A model generated the notes under the pieces. That model ran no database searches. It was given only the letters and a program-made list of their open reading frames with translations, and was not told the DNA's origin. From Polaribacter sp. KT25b (GTDB lineage Bacteria; Bacteroidota; Bacteroidia; Flavobacteriales; Flavobacteriaceae), in contig NZ_LT629752.1 in NCBI RefSeq assembly GCF_900105145.1, positions 2,788,501 through 2,852,500 on the forward strand: a stretch of 64,000 nucleotides of DNA, written 5' to 3'. Of this stretch, positions 27,214 to 35,949 are shown piece by piece; position 1 is the first letter of the stretch, and every line of letters begins with the position of its first letter. The position numbers were made by a program, and so were the translations under genes.

Positions 27214-28670
27214 ATTCTATTTTTTTTTATTATCTTGATAATTGGTCTAAAAGGTATCTTAACAAATTTGATGAGTTTTTCAATAAAAGATGGTTTATAA
27301 AGCTCATTATACCTCGTAATTAATAAATCTAACTCATCTTTAAAAAAAAGAAAAGAATTTTTTCTTATTGCTTTTTCAAAAGAAACATGACTTTTTTCAT
27401 AAATTTTTATTCTTAATTTTTGAATTTTTTTACTCTTATTACTTATCGATTTTAACTTTGTAAAACTCCTTTTTATTGGTCTCCATTGTTTAGTTTTATC
27501 AACTAAAGCTAGTCTATAAGATAATCCTTCTCGTCTATGATTAAAGCCAGAACTTTGTGATTTTATTACATCACCAGAACTTAAAAAATCTAATTTTAGA
27601 TTATTATTTTTTATGCCATTCTCAATAATTTTATAAATCAATTCATTTCTTACAATGACAATATTTGTACCTTTGTCATCATTAATATATTGTGGCAACC
27701 AAGCATCTCCAATTGTTACATCAGCGGTCTCAGCAACCACATCATCACAAAAGTCACATGCTTTATATTTAAACAATCCCCATCCCCAATTACTACCATA
27801 CATTTCTTTTAGAGGTTTACTTATATATTCTTTGTCAATGCCGTTAACATTTTGAGTAGCAGAAATTGCATAATTGTTTGCTCCTTCACCATTTAATTTA
27901 TGTCGAAAATTAACCGATTTTAAATTATCTGGATGTATTCCTACTTGCCAACCCCACATTTTAGCAAAATTAGCACTCTTCAAATGACCACAGACTAAAC
28001 CGACGCAAATTTTTATCCTATTTTTTAAAATTTCGTCTTGCTTCATTAAAAGGCGAATAGACTTTATAAAACAAGGCAGACCTACAACAGCATATTTTCC
28101 TGGAGTATCTTTAACTAGGGTTAATACCTCAGACAGTTCAATAGGGTAGTATCTTGATTTTGAACCTTTTTGAATTTCATTAATCGTTCTAGATATTTTA
28201 TATTTAAATAACTTTGAATTATCTTCATTTGTCTTATTAGAATCTACTTCATGAACATGAATTACCCCATCAACAATATTATTCTTAAACAACTCACTGA
28301 TAATCCAAGTACCCATCCCTCCTGAACTACCATTTTCTCTAAAACCTTCATCTAAAGCATACCCAGCATAACTTTGTTTATAGTATCCTATTTTCTCATC
28401 ATGCTTTATATTCTCGACATTACGAAATAAATTCTCTCCTAGTTCATCTTCGTTTGAACTCTCATCAGAAAAAGGACAGACAGAAAGTACAGCACTTTCT
28501 GTATTTAAATTATCATCATCTTTTATAGTTGCTTGAAGCTTTGAAAACTCATCAAACTTAATTTCAATAGGAGAATTATTTACTAATGCACAAGCACCAC
28601 ATCCAATACAAAACCCATTATCCACAACTTTTTCAAAAAGTTCATTAACTTCACTTTTACAAACTTCCAT
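27210..28670 (-). CDS. FrhB-type iron-sulfur protein of polysaccharide loci
   Basis: 486 residues. The N-terminus carries ferredoxin-like cysteines, CIGCGACAL near residues 22-30 and CPFSDES near 65. The body is the coenzyme F420 hydrogenase/dehydrogenase beta-subunit domain: GSSGGMGTWI, GLPCFIKSIRLL, ICVGLVCGHLKS, then KACDFCDD with TADVTIGDAWLP. Despite the family name, Flavobacteriaceae are not known to use F420; in capsule loci these proteins accompany pyruvyl transferases and their substrate is unknown. The four-base overlap with the pyruvyl transferase suggests they act on the same step (inference). It lies 8 bp downstream of the flippase gene. Confidence 0.85.
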   Translation of the reverse strand: MEVCKSEVNELFEKVVDNGFCIGCGACALVNNSPIEIKFDEFSKLQATIKDDDNLNTESAVLSVCPFSDESSNEDELGENLFRNVENIKHDEKIGYYKQSYAGYALDEGFRENGSSGGMGTWIISELFKNNIVDGVIHVHEVDSNKTNEDNSKLFKYKISRTINEIQKGSKSRYYPIELSEVLTLVKDTPGKYAVVGLPCFIKSIRLLMKQDEILKNRIKICVGLVCGHLKSANFAKMWGWQVGIHPDNLKSVNFRHKLNGEGANNYAISATQNVNGIDKEYISKPLKEMYGSNWGWGLFKYKACDFCDDVVAETADVTIGDAWLPQYINDDKGTNIVIVRNELIYKIIENGIKNNNLKLDFLSSGDVIKSQSSGFNHRREGLSYRLALVDKTKQWRPIKRSFTKLKSISNKSKKIQKLRIKIYEKSHVSFEKAIRKNSFLFFKDELDLLITRYNELYKPSFIEKLIKFVKIPFRPIIKIIKKNRI

Positions 28671-28677
28671 CTATTTC

Positions 28678-30201
28678 CTACTTTTTATTTATTATTGAAC
28701 TATATAAACTAATTATTTTATATTTTTCATATTTATTTAATCCAAATATAATTATTGAAACTATAAATATAATGATTGATAAAAATATTAAAATGTAAAA
28801 AATAAAAGATTTTTCTATAAAACAAAAAACTAACGAACTTAAAGCAATTGTTGGCACAATAGAAACTAAAGAAGGTATTAGAACTTTATGTAGGTATTCC
28901 GAAATTAATAACCCAGATATTTTTATTGATAAAATCACTCTAAAACAACCCGCCAAAATATCAATGCTAATAAAACTAAAGAAAACTGAATATGCAGGAA
29001 GTCCATAGTTTAATAACAAATAACTAATCGGTAAATTTAAAATTAACAAAGAGCCCACAGTAAATTGGTACAATTTAATTTTACCAACTGCTTGAAAAGC
29101 TGATTGAAGGCCAATAGTCAATTGATTAATCATAGTTGAAATTAATATTAAATTACAAAAGATTACAGTACCATCGGGTACATCCTTAAGCCATAATTTT
29201 AAAACATCAGGCATCAAAAACAATAAAGGAATAGCAAAAAAAGCAAGTAGAAAAAAACTTATTTTACTTGAAGTCATAGCTAAATTTAACATGGAACTTC
29301 TTGCATTAGCTCCTTCCTTTTTCATTATTTGTGGGTTTACGGCTTTCAACATCATAGCTGAAAAAGAACTCAATTGAGCTGAAACTTGATTTGCTATTGC
29401 AAAAGATGCATTAATTGCTGCACCAAAGAAAATATTTAGTATCACAGCAATACCTTGATTTCTTCCAATAGCAGCTAAAGATCCAAACATATTCCATCTA
29501 GCAAAAGAAAACATCTCCTTAAAAAGAACCCGACTAACTCCGGTTCCCCTAGCACGAAAACTGCATTCTTCGAATTTCATAAAACAATATATACTTTTAA
29601 TTACACGCACTAGAATAATTAATAAAGTCAAAAGTATAACATAAAGAAGAAGCCTATCTTTTTCATAGGTAATTAAATATACAGCAATAACTAATTTAAC
29701 AAAAGATTCAATAATACCTAGGATTGAATCGAAAACCAAATGTTCATTGGCATTTATTGAAGCATCATAAGGAACAGCGTTAATAGTAAAAAAAGTACTA
29801 ACAACCATTAAGTGATAAATTATCTTAGCAGTCTCTAACCTATCACTAGGTATATTCAAAAATCCATCAAAAATAAAAAGTCCCACTAATTCAAGCAAAA
29901 TAACTATAAAAATTCCAATAATTAAATGCAACCTAATACTAGTTTTAAAAACTTGACTTATTTTACTTGAATTTCCAGTACCTATATTTACTGACAAATA
30001 CCTCTGAGTTGACACAGTCATGGCTGAATTTAAGAATGCTAATAGTGCTATAACCCCACCAACTAAATTATATACTCCATAATCTACAACTCCTAAAGCT
30101 TCCAGAACTAATCTCGTTGAAAAAAGGGCAATACATATTGTAACCAACATTTTGATATACAAAAATAAAGTGTTTTTTACTACTCTTTTTACAGAATTCA
30201 T
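28678..30201 (-). CDS. Wzx-type polysaccharide flippase
   Basis: 507 residues with about 12-14 membrane segments. The N-terminal VKNTLFLYIKMLVTICIALF and the region LEALGVVDYGVYNLVGGVIA match the MATE-like polysaccharide transport family (Wzx/RfbX). It should flip undecaprenyl-linked repeat units to the periplasmic face for the polymerase. It is the first gene of the tightly spaced downstream block; upstream is a 577-bp gap that probably holds its promoter. Confidence 0.9.
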   Translation of the reverse strand: MNSVKRVVKNTLFLYIKMLVTICIALFSTRLVLEALGVVDYGVYNLVGGVIALLAFLNSAMTVSTQRYLSVNIGTGNSSKISQVFKTSIRLHLIIGIFIVILLELVGLFIFDGFLNIPSDRLETAKIIYHLMVVSTFFTINAVPYDASINANEHLVFDSILGIIESFVKLVIAVYLITYEKDRLLLYVILLTLLIILVRVIKSIYCFMKFEECSFRARGTGVSRVLFKEMFSFARWNMFGSLAAIGRNQGIAVILNIFFGAAINASFAIANQVSAQLSSFSAMMLKAVNPQIMKKEGANARSSMLNLAMTSSKISFFLLAFFAIPLLFLMPDVLKLWLKDVPDGTVIFCNLILISTMINQLTIGLQSAFQAVGKIKLYQFTVGSLLILNLPISYLLLNYGLPAYSVFFSFISIDILAGCFRVILSIKISGLLISEYLHKVLIPSLVSIVPTIALSSLVFCFIEKSFIFYILIFLSIIIFIVSIIIFGLNKYEKYKIISLYSSIINKK

Positions 30202-30778
30202 TGATTTTTTTTTTAATAAGAAAATATTTAATTAGACGAAAGTTTAAAATTAACTACCTTAATTTTCGAAAATTAATACGTTTTAACACAAACTAAAAGA
30301 GCTTTAAATTTTTAAGCTCAATTTTAATAAAGCATATATTTTATATAATTAATTTCACACCACCCACCATATTTTATTATGCCAACTTTTTAAGCTAAAA
30401 ACTAATTTTCATTCTACTTTTATTGACCTCCAAACTATAAATCCACTTCTATCTAAAAAAAAGATGTCTCACTAAAACTCCCTTTTAACTGTTTCCAATT
30501 GGTAATCGTTAAGTTTCCATAAATTTACCTAGAATTGATAATATAAACCTACAGCATTAATTATAAGAAAACTTTTTTTAAAAAAAATATGTTTTATAAA
30601 TGCATCCGCTAATTCCATTTTTATTCTAAAATTACCTTTAAATTTTATTATGTTCAATATATCTAGTTTTTAAATTTCTAAATACAACTAAAAAAACATC
30701 TTTTTTTTAGTTTAAAATCAATCTGTATATGAATTATTTATTATTAAAATTCAAGCAATAACTATCCAAAATAGATAA
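30202..30778. other. 577-bp AT-rich gap without a gene
   Basis: No reading frame of note, no clear repeat of the families seen elsewhere and no convincing TAnnTTTG element on the minus strand. Several short A/T runs are present. It separates the nucleotide-sugar genes from the assembly block and is the natural place for a promoter of the latter, but I cannot point to it. Confidence 0.5.
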
Positions 30779-32209
30779 TTACCCCTTCCCAATACTTTTT
30801 ACTTGAAAACCAATTGCTTCTAATTCTGAAACATCTAAAACGTTTCGACCATCAAAAACAAAGGCAGGTTTTAACATGGCATCGTAAATCTTTTGCCAGT
30901 CGTAGGTTTTAAATTCATCCCATTCCGTTAAAACAGCAATGGCATGCGCGTTTTCTAATGCTGCATAAGGCTCTGTATGCACCGTCACCAATTTTCTAAT
31001 TTCTTCTGAGCTTAAAAAAGCACCTTTTTCTACAAATTCGCCAATTCTATTGGATTGCAAGTATTCTAAATCTGCATACACCTGTGCTGCACTTACTTTT
31101 GGATCGTATACATGAATTTCTGCTCTATCTTGTAACAGTTCATCCGCTACATAGATGGCTGCAGACTCACGGGTATCGTTCGTATCTTTTTTAAAGGCCC
31201 AACCTAAAAAAGCAATTTTCTTACTTGAAACGGTATTAAATAAGCTTTTCATGATATTATTGGCAAAACGATGTTCTTGATAGTCATTCATTTTAACCAC
31301 CTGCAACCAATATTCTGCAGCTTCTTGCAAATTATAATGCTGGCAAATATAGACCAAATTTAAAATATCTTTCTGAAAACAAGACCCCCCAAAACCTACT
31401 GATGCTTTTAAAAACTTAGAACCTATTCGGCTATCCATTCCTATCGCTTTTGCTACCTCATCTACATCTGCACCGGTTTGTTCACATAAGGCAGATATGG
31501 CATTGATAGAAGATACTCGTTGTGCTAAAAAAGCATTAGCTGTTAATTTAGACAATTCCGAAGACCAGACTCTGGTCGTTAAAATATTTTCTAAAGGCAC
31601 CCAGTTGTTATATACCTCTACCAAGGCAGCAATAGCTTCTTGCCCTTCAGCATCTTCACCTCCACCAATCAACACACGATCTGGTGCATGTAAATCAGTA
31701 ACCGCGGTGCCTTCCGCCAAAAACTCTGGATTCGATAACACCTGAAATTTCACTCCGTTTCCGGTGAAATTCAAAATAGTTTTAAGCGCTTCTGCTGTTC
31801 TCACAGGTAATGTTGACTTCTCTACGATGATTTTATCATCTTTAGAAACTTTTGCAATTTGACGCGCACATAATTCAATATATTTTAAATCTGCTGCCAT
31901 CCCTTTTCCAATACCAAATGTTTTTGTAGGTGTATTCACAGATATAAAAATCATTTGTGCTTCATCTATAGCCGTATCAACCTCTGTAGAAAAAAATAAA
32001 TTTCTATTACGAGCTTCTGCGACGACATCTGCTAAACCTGGTTCGTAAATAGGCAACTTATTTAAATCTGCATCATTCCAATCAGCAATTCGTTGTTTGT
32101 TTAAATCAACAACGGTTACTTTTATATGTGGGCATTTTTGAGCAAGCACTGCCATGGTTGGACCACCAACATATCCTGCACCTATGCAACAAATATTTGT
32201 AATTTTCAT
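30779..32209 (-). CDS. UDP-glucose 6-dehydrogenase (animal-like long form)
   Basis: 476 residues, the length of animal-type UGDH rather than the shorter bacterial form. NAD site [18 protein letters not shown] at residues 5-22, [27 protein letters not shown], catalytic cysteine in [20 protein letters not shown], and [15 protein letters not shown]. It oxidises UDP-glucose to UDP-glucuronate with two NAD. The product may feed the polymer directly. It sits 48 bp downstream of gmd. Confidence 0.92.
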   Translation of the reverse strand: MKITNICCIGAGYVGGPTMAVLAQKCPHIKVTVVDLNKQRIADWNDADLNKLPIYEPGLADVVAEARNRNLFFSTEVDTAIDEAQMIFISVNTPTKTFGIGKGMAADLKYIELCARQIAKVSKDDKIIVEKSTLPVRTAEALKTILNFTGNGVKFQVLSNPEFLAEGTAVTDLHAPDRVLIGGGEDAEGQEAIAALVEVYNNWVPLENILTTRVWSSELSKLTANAFLAQRVSSINAISALCEQTGADVDEVAKAIGMDSRIGSKFLKASVGFGGSCFQKDILNLVYICQHYNLQEAAEYWLQVVKMNDYQEHRFANNIMKSLFNTVSSKKIAFLGWAFKKDTNDTRESAAIYVADELLQDRAEIHVYDPKVSAAQVYADLEYLQSNRIGEFVEKGAFLSSEEIRKLVTVHTEPYAALENAHAIAVLTEWDEFKTYDWQKIYDAMLKPAFVFDGRNVLDVSELEAIGFQVKSIGKG

Positions 32210-32257
32210 AATCTTTGTCTTTTTATTTGAAAATAATGTATTGTACTAACCAATCTT

Positions 32258-33424
32258 TTACTCTGCTTGTTTCAAAATCTCATGACCCGCTTTTAACAAA
32301 TCAACATCTTTTTTCATAATCGCAACATCACCCTGCATCATATCTTTTACCAAAGAAGCCAAATCATGTTCTGGCACCCAGCCTAATTTTTCTTTAGCTT
32401 TTGTTGGGTCTCCAATTAATAAATCTACTTCTGTTGGGCGGAAATAGGTAGGATCTACAGACAACACTTCTTTTCCTATGACTAAATCGATATTCGATGT
32501 TCGTTGATCGATGTTCGTAGCAGCCGTGTATATTTCGTGATTGATACTCTTAATGTATGCTTTTTCATCAACGCCCTCTCCTTTAAACTCTACTTCGATC
32601 CCTACTTCACTAAAAGCCATACGTACAAAGTCTCTTACAGTAGTCGTTACTCCTGTGGCAATTACCCAATCTTCTGCAACGTCCGCTTGTAAAATCATCC
32701 ACATCATACGTACATAATCCTTAGCATGCCCCCAGTCACGTTTTGCTTCTAGGTTTCCTAAAAATACTTTTTCTTGCAATCCTAAGGCAATTTTAGCTAC
32801 AGCACGTGTAATTTTACGGGTTACAAAAGTCTCCCCTCTTCTTGGTGATTCATGATTAAATAACAAACCATTACATGCAAACATATTATAAGCTTCACGA
32901 TAATTTTTGGTAATCCAAAATCCGTATATCTTTGCTACCCCATAAGGAGAACGTGGGTACAATGGAGAATTCTCATCGTAAAAACCTCTTTCATTTTTAT
33001 TTTCTGGCATCCCTCCAAATAACTCTGAAGTAGAAGCTTGGTAAATTCTTGTTTTCTTTTCTAAACCTAAGATACGAACAGCTTCTAAGATACGTAACGT
33101 TCCTAAACCATCTACATTACCTACATACTCAGGTGTATCAAAAGAAACCGCCACGTGGCTCATTGCTCCTAAATTATAAATCTCATCAGGCTGACATTCT
33201 TGGATAATTCTTGTTAGATTCATTGAATCTGTTAAGTCTCCATAATGCAATTTTAATCGTTGGTTTGGATCGTGAGGATCTTGGTATAAATGATCGATTC
33301 TATTGGTATTAAACAATGATGATCTTCTTTTTACACCATGTACTTCATACCCTTTTTCTAATAACAATTCAGCTAAATAAGATCCGTCTTGTCCTGTAAT
33401 TCCTGTAATTAATGCTACTTTCAT
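32258..33424 (-). CDS. gmd: GDP-mannose 4,6-dehydratase with a repeat-derived insertion
   Basis: 388 residues, slightly longer than usual. SDR features: [20 protein letters not shown] at the N-terminus, [13 protein letters not shown], catalytic Tyr/Lys in [28 protein letters not shown], and [20 protein letters not shown]. It converts GDP-mannose to the 4-keto-6-deoxy intermediate used by Fcl to make GDP-L-fucose. In the normally short loop before the [12 protein letters not shown] motif there is extra sequence ([14 protein letters not shown]) encoded by a perfect five-unit CG-every-7-bp array at 32488-32517. The active site seems intact, so it is probably functional. fcl lies upstream, separated by a four-helix-bundle gene. 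Confidence 0.93.
   Translation of the reverse strand: MKVALITGITGQDGSYLAELLLEKGYEVHGVKRRSSLFNTNRIDHLYQDPHDPNQRLKLHYGDLTDSMNLTRIIQECQPDEIYNLGAMSHVAVSFDTPEYVGNVDGLGTLRILEAVRILGLEKKTRIYQASTSELFGGMPENKNERGFYDENSPLYPRSPYGVAKIYGFWITKNYREAYNMFACNGLLFNHESPRRGETFVTRKITRAVAKIALGLQEKVFLGNLEAKRDWGHAKDYVRMMWMILQADVAEDWVIATGVTTTVRDFVRMAFSEVGIEVEFKGEGVDEKAYIKSINHEIYTAATNIDQRTSNIDLVIGKEVLSVDPTYFRPTEVDLLIGDPTKAKEKLGWVPEHDLASLVKDMMQGDVAIMKKDVDLLKAGHEILKQAE
32488..32517. repeat. Heptamer (CG every 7 bp) array inside gmd
   Basis: CG dinucleotides at 32488, 32495, 32502, 32509 and 32516, exactly 7 bp apart, with units such as ATATTCG, ATGTTCG and TTGATCG identical in style to the intergenic arrays at 36901 and 37521. 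It is translated in frame in a variable loop of Gmd. Confidence 0.85.
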
Positions 33425-33432
33425 AGTTGTTC

Positions 33433-33480
33433 GTTGTTAAACGGTTAATTGTTTAGGTGGTTAAAAGTTTAATTGTTAAA
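33433..33480. repeat. Degenerate octamer array (TTA every 8 bp), left of four-helix-bundle gene
   Basis: TTA or its equivalent begins at 33437, 33445, 33453, 33461 and 33469, exactly 8 bp apart, then slips by one base at 33476. Units are like ACGGTTA plus one variable base. It lies between gmd and the S23-like gene. Confidence 0.75.
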
Positions 33481-33515
33481 AAACTTAGTAGCACCCCATA
33501 ACAGATACCTTTTAA

Positions 33516-33911
33516 TTAATTCAATTTCTTCTTTAATGTATTTGTATTTCTCAGTTGGTATTTATATAATGCATTTAACTTACTTAAAATACCATCTAAT
33601 TTGATTCTCGTTTGTTCATATTCATCTTTTTGTATATAGTGCAAGTCTAATGCAGTATTTAGATGATCTATAATTTCCAAACCAGAAGCATAAGAGATAT
33701 TTGTAAAATGCGCTTGGTCAAAATTTGAAGATCTACCAGAGCCCTCAGCTAAATTAGCTGAAATACTCGCAGATGCCCTATTCATTTGACTTATTAAATC
33801 AAAACGTTCCTCTTTTGGAAATAATGAACTCATTTTCTTTATGTCTATTTTAAATTTGCGTGCCGCTTGATATACATCTAGTTTCTCAAATGAATATATT
33901 TTATAGCTCAA
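33516..33911 (-). CDS. Four-helix-bundle (S23-like) protein
   Basis: 131 residues of the four-helix-bundle family first named for 23S rRNA intervening-sequence proteins: FEKLDVYQAARKFKIDIKKM, FDLISQMNRASASISANLAE, the signature GSGRSSNFDQAHFTNISYAS, and a long last helix. Members form pentameric bundles with a basic surface and are related in fold to the Avd factor of diversity-generating retroelements; their role when free-standing is unknown. Here it separates gmd from fcl and is flanked on both sides by octamer arrays (33433-33480 and 33942-34000). No rRNA or reverse transcriptase is in the window. Confidence 0.88.
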   Translation of the reverse strand: MSYKIYSFEKLDVYQAARKFKIDIKKMSSLFPKEERFDLISQMNRASASISANLAEGSGRSSNFDQAHFTNISYASGLEIIDHLNTALDLHYIQKDEYEQTRIKLDGILSKLNALYKYQLRNTNTLKKKLN

Positions 33912-33941
33912 ACTTATTTTTTTTATTGATTACTTGCTTGG

Positions 33942-34000
33942 TTAGCTGGTTAATTGGTTAGTTGGTTAATTGTTTAACCGGTTAGTTGGTTAGTTGGTTA
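33942..34000. repeat. Degenerate octamer array (NNNGGTTA), 8 units
   Basis: TTA begins at 33942, 33950, 33958, 33966, 33974, 33982, 33990 and 33998, a strict 8-bp period. Units are ATTGGTTA, GTTGGTTA, ACCGGTTA and similar, conserving GGTTA and varying the first three bases. It lies just upstream of the four-helix-bundle gene. Confidence 0.9.
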
Positions 34001-34010
34001 AAATAAAACA

Positions 34011-34084
34011 TCTAAACTCCTACCCCCTAAATCCTAAGCACTTAAACCTCTAAACACATAAACCCTAAACACATCACATCCTAC
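34011..34084. repeat. Degenerate TAAA array, 7-8 bp spacing
   Basis: TA starts at 34013, 34021, 34028, 34035, 34043, 34051, 34059, 34066 and 34082, i.e. spacing of 7 or 8 bp with one unit altered. Units resemble CTAAACAC. It directly abuts the octamer array and runs into the end of fcl. Confidence 0.65.
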
Positions 34085-35031
34085 ATCTTCACTTCTTTAA
34101 AATTCTCTATATTCTCCAAAAACCAAGCATACGTCTGCTCAATTCCTTCTTTTAATTCAGTGGAATACTGCCAACCGATATCTTTCATTTTAGAAACATC
34201 CATTAATTTTCTTGGAGTTCCGTCTGGTTTTTCGGCATCCCAAACAATTTGTCCTTGATGGCCTGTTACTTTCTGGATGGTTTCTGCCAATTCTTTAATG
34301 GTAATATCTTTACCAGAACCTACATTGTATAAATACTCTGGCAATTCGTTTTCTAACGCATACACTACGGCTTCTGCCATGTCGTCTACAAACAGAAACT
34401 CCCGCATTGGCGTACCGCTACCCCACAAAACAACATCCGAGTTATTATTCTCTTTTGCTTCATGAAATTTGCGAATCATTGCCGGTAAAACATGTGAAGT
34501 TTGTAAGTCAAAATTATCAAAATGCCCATACAAATTGGTAGGCATTAAGCTTACATAATCTTTATTAAATTGTTTTCTAATGGCCTGGCATGCTTTTACA
34601 CCCGTTATTTTTGCAAGCGCATACCACTCATTGGTAGGCTCTAAAGAATCTGTTAATAAATATTCTTCTTTTAGAGGTTGTGGTGCAAACTTAGGATAGA
34701 TGCAAGAACTTCCAAGAAAGATAAATTTTTCAATCCCTGCTTTTAAAGAACTATCAATTAAATTATTTTGGATTTGCATATTTTCCATCAAAAATTGATA
34801 TGGAAAATCATTATTTGCTAAGATTCCGCCAACTCTAGCCGCAGCATCAATAACAACTGCTGGTTTTTCTTTTTCTAAAAAAGCAACCACTGCTACTTGA
34901 TCTTTTAAATCTAACTCTTTACTAGTTTTACCTACTAAATTGGTATATCCTTTTTTTTCTAACACTCTCCATACGGCAGACCCCACCATACCTCTGTGAC
35001 CTGCTATATAAATTTTGGTATTGGTATCCAT
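34081..35031 (-). CDS. fcl: GDP-L-fucose synthase
   Basis: 316 residues. Extended SDR: KIYIAGHRGMVGSAVWRVLE at the N-terminus, SSCIYPKFAPQPLKEEYLL, catalytic YALAKITG, and SGTPMREFLFVDDMAEAVVY. It epimerises and reduces the Gmd product to GDP-L-fucose. It is usually adjacent to gmd; here a four-helix-bundle gene and three short-period arrays intervene. No GDP-mannose synthesis gene is in the window. It is 8 bp downstream of a cytidylyltransferase-like gene. Confidence 0.95.
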   Translation of the reverse strand: MDTNTKIYIAGHRGMVGSAVWRVLEKKGYTNLVGKTSKELDLKDQVAVVAFLEKEKPAVVIDAAARVGGILANNDFPYQFLMENMQIQNNLIDSSLKAGIEKFIFLGSSCIYPKFAPQPLKEEYLLTDSLEPTNEWYALAKITGVKACQAIRKQFNKDYVSLMPTNLYGHFDNFDLQTSHVLPAMIRKFHEAKENNNSDVVLWGSGTPMREFLFVDDMAEAVVYALENELPEYLYNVGSGKDITIKELAETIQKVTGHQGQIVWDAEKPDGTPRKLMDVSKMKDIGWQYSTELKEGIEQTYAWFLENIENFKEVKM

Positions 35032-35039
35032 AAAAAGTA

Positions 35040-35474
35040 CTACTTGCTTTTTTTACTATTTGCGTTTTCTTTTTCTTGTACTTCTTTACGTAAACCGCTA
35101 CTAGAAAAACGATGTTCTCTCTTATTGTAAAAAAGCTCAATGCCCGATTGCTCACAATATTCACGACCAGTAAAAGGTTTGTGTGCATATTCATCTCCAA
35201 CAATACGAACATCAATTTTAAAAGAACGCAATACATCTTCTAAATCTTGCTCTGTTGCATAGGGTACAATCTCATCTACATACTTACACCCTTTTAGTTG
35301 AATGTATCGCTCTACTACCGATTGAATAGGTCTATTTTTTTCTGGGCGATCTAAAGTTGGGTCTGTTTGTAAACCGCAAATTAAATAATCGCACTCTGCT
35401 TTCGCATCTTCTAACATTTTTACATGCCCTGCATGAAACAAATCAAAGGCACTAAAAGTGATTCCTACTTTCAT
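35040..35474 (-). CDS. TagD-like cytidylyl/adenylyltransferase
   Basis: 144 residues with the nucleotidyltransferase HxGH motif in FSAFDLFHAGHVKMLEDA (residues 7-24), ERYIQLKGCKYVDEIVPYAT, and a C-terminal RFSSSGLRKE in place of the usual RTxGISTT of glycerol-3-phosphate cytidylyltransferases. It probably makes a CDP- or ADP-activated polyol or sugar for the polysaccharide; the substrate is unknown. It is 5 bp downstream of a second enzyme of the same superfamily. Confidence 0.8.
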   Translation of the reverse strand: MKVGITFSAFDLFHAGHVKMLEDAKAECDYLICGLQTDPTLDRPEKNRPIQSVVERYIQLKGCKYVDEIVPYATEQDLEDVLRSFKIDVRIVGDEYAHKPFTGREYCEQSGIELFYNKREHRFSSSGLRKEVQEKENANSKKSK

Positions 35475-35479
35475 AAAAT

Positions 35480-35905
35480 TTATTGTTTATTTAATAGCCA
35501 AGAAGAAGATTGTATCTTATCTCCTAAACCATCGATTAATTCAATGTTTAATTCTTTACAAATAGGTGCTTCTGGAATTGAGTTGTTATCCTGATCACCA
35601 CCGTTTGCAAAACCTAAGTCGAATTCTTCTCCATAGGTTTCAAAAATAGTACGAATAGACTCGCGTACAGTCCTATCTTTATCTACAGAAATAATAGCCT
35701 TGTCTACAGCCTTAATATTCTGTACAATAAACAAACGTTCTTCTTCTTTCTGGAATTCTTTAGAGCCTTTTAGTCCTCTTTGTAAATCGTTATTCACAAT
35801 CACAAATAATTCGTCTGCTAATGCTTTGGCATTATTAAAGTATTCTAAATGCCCTTTGTGGATTGGATTGAAGTATCCTGATACAATAATCGCTTTTCTT
35901 TTCAT
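35480..35905 (-). CDS. Second cytidylyl/adenylyltransferase-family protein
   Basis: 141 residues. The HxGH motif appears in SGYFNPIHKGHLEYFNNAKA; FANGGDQDNNSIPEAPICKE and a late SSSWLLNK follow. It resembles the nucleotidyltransferase domain of heptose/glycerol adenylyl- and cytidylyltransferases. Two such genes in tandem suggest either a heteromer or two activation steps (inference). Confidence 0.75.
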   Translation of the reverse strand: MKRKAIIVSGYFNPIHKGHLEYFNNAKALADELFVIVNNDLQRGLKGSKEFQKEEERLFIVQNIKAVDKAIISVDKDRTVRESIRTIFETYGEEFDLGFANGGDQDNNSIPEAPICKELNIELIDGLGDKIQSSSWLLNKQ

Positions 35906-35949
35906 AATGGGGATTCAATTTTTATTTTTACAAATATAGAATTTATTAT

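Noticed and set aside
33516..33911. Avd accessory protein of a diversity-generating retroelement
   Set aside because: Only the fold is related; there is no reverse transcriptase, template repeat or variable repeat in the window. The nearby arrays are too short-period to be such repeats.
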